A stretch of 45,822 bases of DNA from Avisuccinivibrio_A sp964651505 (GTDB taxonomy: Bacteria > Pseudomonadota > Gammaproteobacteria > Enterobacterales > Succinivibrionaceae), in NCBI GenBank assembly GCA_964651505.1, contig CAZYXT010000003.1, positions 1 to 45,822 of the forward strand. Direction: 5' to 3'. The notes below the pieces were generated by a model. That model was given only the letters and a program-made list of their open reading frames with translations. It did no database searches and was not told where the DNA came from. The first letter of the stretch is position 1. Each line of letters starts with the position of its first letter. Below, piece by piece: positions 41,072-45,822 of this stretch. Both the position numbers and the translations under genes were made by a program.

Positions 41072-41581
41072 CTAAGGTTTTATCTCCTGCCTTAAATACT
41101 GATAGGCCGTGCGCGGCCCGCGCCCTTGGATATAGATGATGCCCGTCTGCACGAAGCCTAATTTCTCCAATAAAGAACGCAAAGGACGGTTGCTGTCCAT
41201 GGTGTCGATGCGGATGGAGCAAAAGCGCTCCATCAAATATTTTAAGATGAAGGACCCCGCGTGATCTTCGTGCGTGGTGGCCAGGCGATGGACTGCCACA
41301 TAAGGGCCCTCATCCAGCCACGCCCCTTCAATCTTGTCATACGAGGGCTCATAATCAAACAGCGAGAAGGTGCCGATCACCTTTTGAGTGCCGTTCTCCT
41401 GCCCCACAAGCACGTAGCCTGAGCCGTTTTTGATGTCCTGCTCGATCTCGGGGATCCCCGGGTACGCGCCTGCCCATTGATGAGGATTGCCGGTTTTTGC
41501 CATGAAGATGCGCGCCTGCACGAAAATCTCGTTGACCGCCGCGGCATCGCTTGGCTGCATTTTGCGGATGGTTTTGATCAT
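41072..41581 (-). CDS. GNAT-family N-acetyltransferase
   Basis: The 169-aa product has the GNAT fold: N-terminal IRKMQPSDAAAVNEIF, a central strand VIGTFSLFDYEPSYDKIE, the acetyl-CoA region VHRLATTHEDHAGSFILKYL (a divergent motif A), and C-terminal IDTMDSNRPLRSLLEKLGFV. The substrate, small molecule or protein, cannot be predicted. It starts 8 bp after the DUF3298 gene and is the last gene of the yidE-type operon. Confidence 0.85.
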   Translation of the reverse strand: MIKTIRKMQPSDAAAVNEIFVQARIFMAKTGNPHQWAGAYPGIPEIEQDIKNGSGYVLVGQENGTQKVIGTFSLFDYEPSYDKIEGAWLDEGPYVAVHRLATTHEDHAGSFILKYLMERFCSIRIDTMDSNRPLRSLLEKLGFVQTGIIYIQGRGPRTAYQYLRQEIKP

Positions 41582-41589
41582 GACAGTCT

Positions 41590-42333
41590 TTATCCTTGTT
41601 TGGCGGTTTTTGCCTCATCGCCCGCAGAGGGCCACCAGCGCTCCCTGGGGCCTGCCTCCTGCAAATAAGACAAAGGGATCTTGACGGTGTGGATCTTGCC
41701 CAAATTCAGATCCGAGTTGACCAGCCCCGGCGCAAAGAAAAAGCGCAAGCCGTCTTTGACCACGATAAAGTTGGCAGGATTGTACTCGGTGGCGGCTATC
41801 AAGAGATCTTTCATGGGATTTGGCGAGTCTTGGTATTCTTTTTCGATGAATCTTGCCACCAGCATGGCCGCAAGCTTACTGTCCTCAAAGAGCTCGCTGA
41901 AATTTAAGTTATGCTCTTGTTCGCGGTCAAAGTTGAAAGTCTGCACTATGCGCCTGTCGGGGGCTCCCGGCACATATTGGAAGATCACCGCATACAGCGT
42001 GATCAGCGGAGCGTCGGTATTGTGCAAAAAGAACAAATAGACGTTTTGGCGGCCTTTTAATTTGAAGCTGTCAAAATCCGGCTCGTCAAAGTCGATGCGC
42101 TCGTTGGATCTTGTGATGAGATCCTGCTCGAAAATGCGGGTAAAGAAATTGGAAAGATTGCGGCACAAAGGACGGGCTTTTTCGTTGCGGCACAAAACCG
42201 GCAACTTGATGACGGTGGTGCTGTAGCTGCGCTCCTCGACGATGGTCAGGCTCTCCTCGTCGGGGAAGGCCTGCACGCCTGCGGCAACAAGCAAACTTAA
42301 AGCTGCAATGATTTTTGCGGTATGCACTGACAT
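41590..42333 (-). CDS. Exported DUF3298 (RsiV-like) domain protein
   Basis: The 247-aa product begins with a signal peptide ending AAGVQA (about residue 22), so it is periplasmic. The C-terminal part (about 135-230) resembles DUF3298: LNFSELFED, then NFIVVKDGLRFFFAPGLV and a closing VKIPLSYL strand. The two cysteines in VLCRNEKARPLCRN may form a disulfide. In Bacillus RsiV this fold binds lysozyme, but gammaproteobacterial members have no known ligand. It lies 55 bp after the ProX-type gene and 8 bp before the acetyltransferase. Confidence 0.75.
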   Translation of the reverse strand: MSVHTAKIIAALSLLVAAGVQAFPDEESLTIVEERSYSTTVIKLPVLCRNEKARPLCRNLSNFFTRIFEQDLITRSNERIDFDEPDFDSFKLKGRQNVYLFFLHNTDAPLITLYAVIFQYVPGAPDRRIVQTFNFDREQEHNLNFSELFEDSKLAAMLVARFIEKEYQDSPNPMKDLLIAATEYNPANFIVVKDGLRFFFAPGLVNSDLNLGKIHTVKIPLSYLQEAGPRERWWPSAGDEAKTAKQG

Positions 42334-42388
42334 GACCTTATCTTACATCTTGGGATAGATGACATTGTAAAGACCACGATGATATTTG

Positions 42389-42886
42389 TCATGCCGCAGC
42401 GTGCTCGTTGTCGTAAAAAAGGGCGCAAGGGTGCCCGAATTCATCCAAGAGCTTTAAGATGCTGCCCAATCTGATGTCAAGGCTCATGTTGTTTTTGACG
42501 GGATGACAATTGATGAGGCTGTCTTTGCTCAAAGAAGAGGACACCACAAAGGTAAAGTTGCCGCCGATGTCGTTGAGCAGGCTCAAAGGGCTGACCATGC
42601 CCGGGGGCACTCCCAAAAAAGCCAGATCCGACTTTTTGCCAAAGGAGAAACGCTTGAGCTTTAAAAAGTCCGACAGCCCCTTAAGATCTGCCCTCTCGTC
42701 GATGGGCAGGGTAAAGAGCACCAGATCTTTGTCTTTGTTGGTCAAAACCAGGTTTTTGACGATGATGCCGTCCATCTTGGGGAAGTTGGCATCATCTTCC
42801 TTGGTGGCCACGGGCTTGTGATGATACAGCTTATAGCAAACATGGCGATCATCTAGGATCTTGAGGATCTGAGGGTAACTTAACAT
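42389..42886 (-). CDS. YbaK/ProX-type aminoacyl-tRNA deacylase
   Basis: The 165-aa product is a stand-alone tRNA-editing domain of the YbaK/ProX (PrdX) group, which clears Ala or Cys wrongly attached to tRNA-Pro. Diagnostic features are the catalytic Lys in IVKNLVLTNK, the ADLKGLSDFL helix, LGVPPGMVSPLSLLND and CHPVKNNMSLDI. The pattern fits ProX (Ala-tRNA-Pro) better than YbaK, but I leave the symbol empty. Its start overlaps the upstream membrane-protein gene by 38 bp. There is no proS nearby. Confidence 0.85.
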   Translation of the reverse strand: MLSYPQILKILDDRHVCYKLYHHKPVATKEDDANFPKMDGIIVKNLVLTNKDKDLVLFTLPIDERADLKGLSDFLKLKRFSFGKKSDLAFLGVPPGMVSPLSLLNDIGGNFTFVVSSSLSKDSLINCHPVKNNMSLDIRLGSILKLLDEFGHPCALFYDNEHAAA

Positions 42887-43637
42887 AGGCAGTTTTAATC
42901 AGGCCCAAGCTCATCATGAGCATCAGGCATAAAGTTATCAACAAAACCGCTGCTGCGTAAGATCGCAACAGCAAAAAAGGCACCGCGGGGTTAAAGTACT
43001 CCGCCCCCGTCAGCATGGCCTCCACGGCCAGCATCTTAAAATGGGCAAAATGCCTTTCGATCATCAAAAAGGCCGCCCAAAACAAGGCCAAAATCAGCAT
43101 GAACCCGGGCAGATTGTATAAAACGGCCTGTCTTGCCAAGGTTGCGCCGCGCGCCCGGTCAATCACCCGGCCCAAAGTCAGCGCCATAAGAGAAAGCATC
43201 AGCGCCACCAGTGCCAAAGCCGCCATCGATGAGTAGAAGGTGACGCTTGAGGCAAACTCAAGCTGCTCGGGAGTGGCAATTTGCAAAACTTCATTCTCGG
43301 AGGCTGCCTGCATGTAGCGGGCCATGGCTTTGTCCGTAAGGCTTGAGACCATCTGCAAGATCCCATAGCCTGCGGCCAGATACAAAAGCTCCAAAAGAGC
43401 CAAAAACCCAACTCCCGCATGCTCTCCTCCTGCCTTGGCGCCATCTTTGATATTGGCATTCAAATACAAAGGCAAAAGCATGGGGCAGATCAGAGCGATG
43501 AGAGCAATCAGAGGGTAGAACAAGATGAAAATTGCAAAGCGCCTGAGGCTTGAGTTATAGCCTGTCAGGGCACAGCCCAGGGCATAAAGGGGGCAGCCCA
43601 CGCCCAAAGGGCGGGGGCTGTGGTTTTGAGCAGACAT
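42849..43637 (-). CDS. Integral membrane protein of unknown function
   Basis: The 262-aa product has about five hydrophobic segments (around 35-58, 82-100, 130-160, 170-190 and 220-245) separated by short polar loops. I do not recognise the family. The ATG at 43637 is preceded in frame by a TTG at 43640 that is less likely to be used. It begins 4 bp after the yidE-type gene and overlaps the ProX-type gene by 38 bp, so all three are probably translated from one mRNA. Confidence 0.75.
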   Translation of the reverse strand: MSAQNHSPRPLGVGCPLYALGCALTGYNSSLRRFAIFILFYPLIALIALICPMLLPLYLNANIKDGAKAGGEHAGVGFLALLELLYLAAGYGILQMVSSLTDKAMARYMQAASENEVLQIATPEQLEFASSVTFYSSMAALALVALMLSLMALTLGRVIDRARGATLARQAVLYNLPGFMLILALFWAAFLMIERHFAHFKMLAVEAMLTGAEYFNPAVPFLLLRSYAAAVLLITLCLMLMMSLGLIKTAYVKLPSDPQDPR

Positions 43638-43641
43638 CAAA

Positions 43642-45381
43642 TTAATAGCCTGCTGCCAGCACTGCGATGATGATCATGATCTGAGGCGACAGAATGCGCA
43701 AGAACATGGTCAGAGGATAGACAGTGGCATAACCCAATGATGAAGCCTCAGGGTTGCTGTGAATGCCGTTGGCAAAGGCCAATGCCGGAGGATTGGTCGA
43801 AGAGCCTGCCAGCATGCCGCACAAGACGAGGTAGTTGACCTTGGAGATCTTAAAGGCCAGCACGCCCACCATCATGGCCGGGATGAAGGTTATCAAAGTA
43901 CCCCAGCACAGCCAGGTGAACCCCGGGCCATTGGTCAGGGTGTCCCAGAAGCCCGAGGCGCCTGCATTGATGCCCACGATGGACAAGAACAGGGTGATGC
44001 CGATTTCGCGCAGGGCCGACAAACCTGCCAGAGGAATAGTCCAATGCATCTTGTTGAAGGTCCAGGTTCCGCCAAAGCGCGACAGCAAAATGGCCATGAC
44101 CAGAGGACCGCCTGCCACGCCCAGCTTCATCGGAGCAGGAACGCCCGAAACGGGGATGGGGATGGAGCCCAAGGCAATGCCCAAGATCAAACCCACGAAA
44201 ATAGGCAGCATGGGAACCTTGTGCATTTCGGCCGAAGAGTTGCCGACGATCTTGCCTGCCTCTTTGATGTTCTCGGGGCGGCCCACTACATTGAGCTCAT
44301 CGCCGAACATCAGCTTCATGTCAGGCGATGGCATGAACTGAACGCCTGATCTGACGATTCTGGAGACCACCAGGCTGAAACGGGTCTCAAGATGCAAAGA
44401 GCCCAGGTGCTTGCCGTATAAAGCCGAGTTGGTGACGATGATGCGCTGCACCGCGATATGGGTGCCGTGAGTGGTCAGATTGGCATGCGAAGCCGTGCCG
44501 ATGGCCTTGACGCCCTTGTGGACATGCTCGGGAGCGCCGACCAAATGCAATACGTCGCCTTCCTGCATCAAAGTCTCATGGGTGGGAACAGAAAGCTCAT
44601 CGTCGTGTTTGATGCGCGAAACCACCACGGTGCCTTCTTTGACTCCCGGAATTTCAAACACGGTCTTGCCGAAAAACGCGTGGTTCTTGACGGTAACGTT
44701 GACGGTGGTTATGGAAGGACGGCCTGCACTCTTGGATTTTTCGTACTTCTCGGCCTCTTCTTCGACATTGACCCTGAAGACCAGGCGAATGATGATCATG
44801 GTCATCAAAAGGCCCACTACGCCAAAAGGATAGGCCATGGCATAAGCCGAAGGCACCACGAAGTCGTTAAAGCCCATGGCGATGGGATCCATGCCCTGAT
44901 CCGAGAAGGAGGAGGCCATGTCTCTTATCATCTGCGAGCCTGCGCCCAAAGAAGGAGTATTGGTGATGGCTCCTGCGTAAATGCCGACCATGGCATCCAC
45001 CGGCACGATGCCGCAGAAGTGAAGGGTCAGGGCTATAACGCATCCCATGAGGATGATGAGCACCACCCAGCTGATAAGCTTGGCGCCCATGGAGCGCAAA
45101 GAAGAGAAGAAGCTCGGACCTACCTGCACGCCGATGGCGTATACGAAAAGAATCAGACCGAATTCCTGCACATAGCTTAAAATGCATCCGTCAGGAGTGA
45201 GACCCTCGGGAGTTCTTGTGGTCAGGCCGTACCACTCGTGGGCAAAGTGCCCCACCAAAATGCCTGAGAACAAGACGCCGCCTATACCTAAGCCTATCCC
45301 CTTGATCTTGACCAGGCCCAGAAGAATACCTATTACCGCCGCAAGCGAAATGGCGAGCGTCAAAAAGGCTACGCTTGACAT
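43642..45381 (-). CDS. yidE: YidE-type putative transporter (aspartate:alanine exchanger family)
   Basis: The 579-aa protein has two blocks of membrane helices (about 1-205 and 400-579) flanking two RCK_C-type domains (about 240-320 and 325-400), the architecture of YidE, YbjL and AspT. Matching segments include GIGLGIGGVLFSGILVGHF, VQEFGLILFVYAIGVQVGP, AGAITNTPSLGAG, and CGMLAGSSTNPPALAFAN. E. coli YidE is 553 aa. I use the ATG at 45381 with AGGG nine bases upstream; the frame is open 36 codons further without support. Members likely exchange dicarboxylates or amino acids. First gene of the operon to the acetyltransferase. Confidence 0.93.
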   Translation of the reverse strand: MSSVAFLTLAISLAAVIGILLGLVKIKGIGLGIGGVLFSGILVGHFAHEWYGLTTRTPEGLTPDGCILSYVQEFGLILFVYAIGVQVGPSFFSSLRSMGAKLISWVVLIILMGCVIALTLHFCGIVPVDAMVGIYAGAITNTPSLGAGSQMIRDMASSFSDQGMDPIAMGFNDFVVPSAYAMAYPFGVVGLLMTMIIIRLVFRVNVEEEAEKYEKSKSAGRPSITTVNVTVKNHAFFGKTVFEIPGVKEGTVVVSRIKHDDELSVPTHETLMQEGDVLHLVGAPEHVHKGVKAIGTASHANLTTHGTHIAVQRIIVTNSALYGKHLGSLHLETRFSLVVSRIVRSGVQFMPSPDMKLMFGDELNVVGRPENIKEAGKIVGNSSAEMHKVPMLPIFVGLILGIALGSIPIPVSGVPAPMKLGVAGGPLVMAILLSRFGGTWTFNKMHWTIPLAGLSALREIGITLFLSIVGINAGASGFWDTLTNGPGFTWLCWGTLITFIPAMMVGVLAFKISKVNYLVLCGMLAGSSTNPPALAFANGIHSNPEASSLGYATVYPLTMFLRILSPQIMIIIAVLAAGY

Positions 45382-45522
45382 TGTTGTAATCCCTATCAAA
45401 ATGCACGGCCGCATACCAAGCGATCTGCAGGCCTGCTGTTTGGAAAAAATTCTGCAAAATTTTATCAGATTTGAAATGAGATGGCACACGCCCGGCAGGG
45501 TGATTGCACGAGATCTTACTTG

Positions 45523-45550
45523 ATATTAGCCCGAGATTTTGTTACGTCAA
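45523..45550 (-). promoter_or_regulatory. Sigma-70-type promoter of the yidE operon
   Basis: On the minus strand TTGACG (45545-45550) and TAATAT (45523-45528) are separated by 16 bases. The leader to the ATG at 45381 would be about 135 nt. Confidence 0.6.
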
Positions 45551-45567
45551 AATAAATCGATAAGATC

Positions 45568-45822
45568 TTAGGAGCCTGCGGCTGCCCGCTCTTGGGGCCC
45601 GGAGGGCTGCTGAGGCTCAGATGCTTGTTTAGACTCCTTCTTGCCGGCCTTGTCATTTAATTTCTCTAATTGCAAATTCGCAGCCAAGTGGGGCTATATC
45701 TTCATATGCCGTTTTTTATCTGTCAGGCGGCGTGCGCTTATCGCGGCTGCGCTTTTTGAGCGGATCATAGACAGAGCCGTCGCGACGGTATACATGCCAT
45801 GTATCCGGCTTGCTATGGTACG
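45568..45822 (-). pseudogene. Eroded 3' end of an unidentified reading frame at the window edge
   Basis: Two minus-strand segments look coding but are in different frames. One enters at the window edge and stops at 45716, with the C-terminus ending VYRRDGSVYDPLKKRSR and a short basic tail. The other runs open from 45693 to a stop at 45568 and contains LAANLQLEKLNDKAGKKESK and a Pro/Gln-rich tail; it has an in-frame stop just upstream and no start with a ribosome site. They may be two parts of one decayed gene, perhaps a transposase-like or hypothetical protein, or two separate ends. I cannot identify the family. Confidence 0.35.

Noticed and set aside
1..45822. tRNA or rRNA genes
   Set aside because: I saw no T-loop consensus with a matching acceptor stem on either strand, including after secG where E. 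coli has a tRNA-Leu. A covariance-model scan would settle this.

Overview
This window looks like a chromosomal segment of a gammaproteobacterium. The order tig-clpP-clpX-lon, the cluster rlmE-ftsH-folP-glmM-secG with yhbY divergent to it, the fused rRNA methyltransferase RlmKL, IHF-alpha, Rnm and Uup are all typical of that class. The enterobacterial neighbours (hupB after lon, pheST before ihfA) are missing. Several proteins are unusual: a FolP homologue without most catalytic residues, an HPr-like protein with Firmicutes-like features, and long charged tails on FtsH and RlmKL. I infer a motile, sugar- and amino-acid-using lineage such as Aeromonadales/Succinivibrionaceae, but the sequence alone does not prove it.

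Layout. Positions 1-6042 (minus) hold the proteostasis cluster tig, clpP, clpX and lon, plus the start of an unidentified gene overlapping the lon stop. Positions 6187-7157 are an internally deleted ISAs1-like insertion element that still has terminal inverted repeats and a 9-bp target duplication. Positions 7174-12357 (minus) are the overlapping operon rlmKL-uup-rnm. A frameshifted iron-dependent alcohol dehydrogenase (plus) and a GH28 glycosidase without a signal peptide (minus) follow. Positions 15410-20900 (minus) are rlmE-ftsH-folP-glmM-secG; yhbY lies divergently at 21184.

Positions 21777-22906 hold adk and a small exported protein. A chemoreceptor with a clear sigma-28 promoter (23361-25278), a UmuD/LexA-fold protein lacking its catalytic serine, ihfA and an HPr-like gene follow. 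Positions 26861-29749 are a MarR-controlled efflux locus (MarR, HlyD-type adaptor, ABC-2 permease) with no ATPase gene next to it. A decayed gltS lies at 30075-30747. Positions 30844-33588 (minus) are nfsB, a DEDDh exonuclease and a SetA-type sugar exporter.

Positions 33932-37334 (plus) are cysK, an SDF-family symporter and a YbjJ-like MFS carrier. A DUF2786 gene with a consensus promoter and a sugar:proton symporter with CRP-like upstream sites follow (to 40779). A nested inverted repeat lies in the convergent gap at 40972-41060. Positions 41072-45381 (minus) are an apparent operon: YidE-type transporter, membrane protein, ProX-type deacylase, DUF3298 protein and GNAT acetyltransferase. The right edge holds the eroded end of an unidentified reading frame.

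I saw no tRNA, rRNA, CRISPR array, prophage or obvious defence island. The most notable items are the degenerate FolP in an otherwise textbook operon, the serine-less S24-like protein, the A7-run frameshift in the alcohol dehydrogenase, the insertion-element derivative, and the nested inverted repeat.
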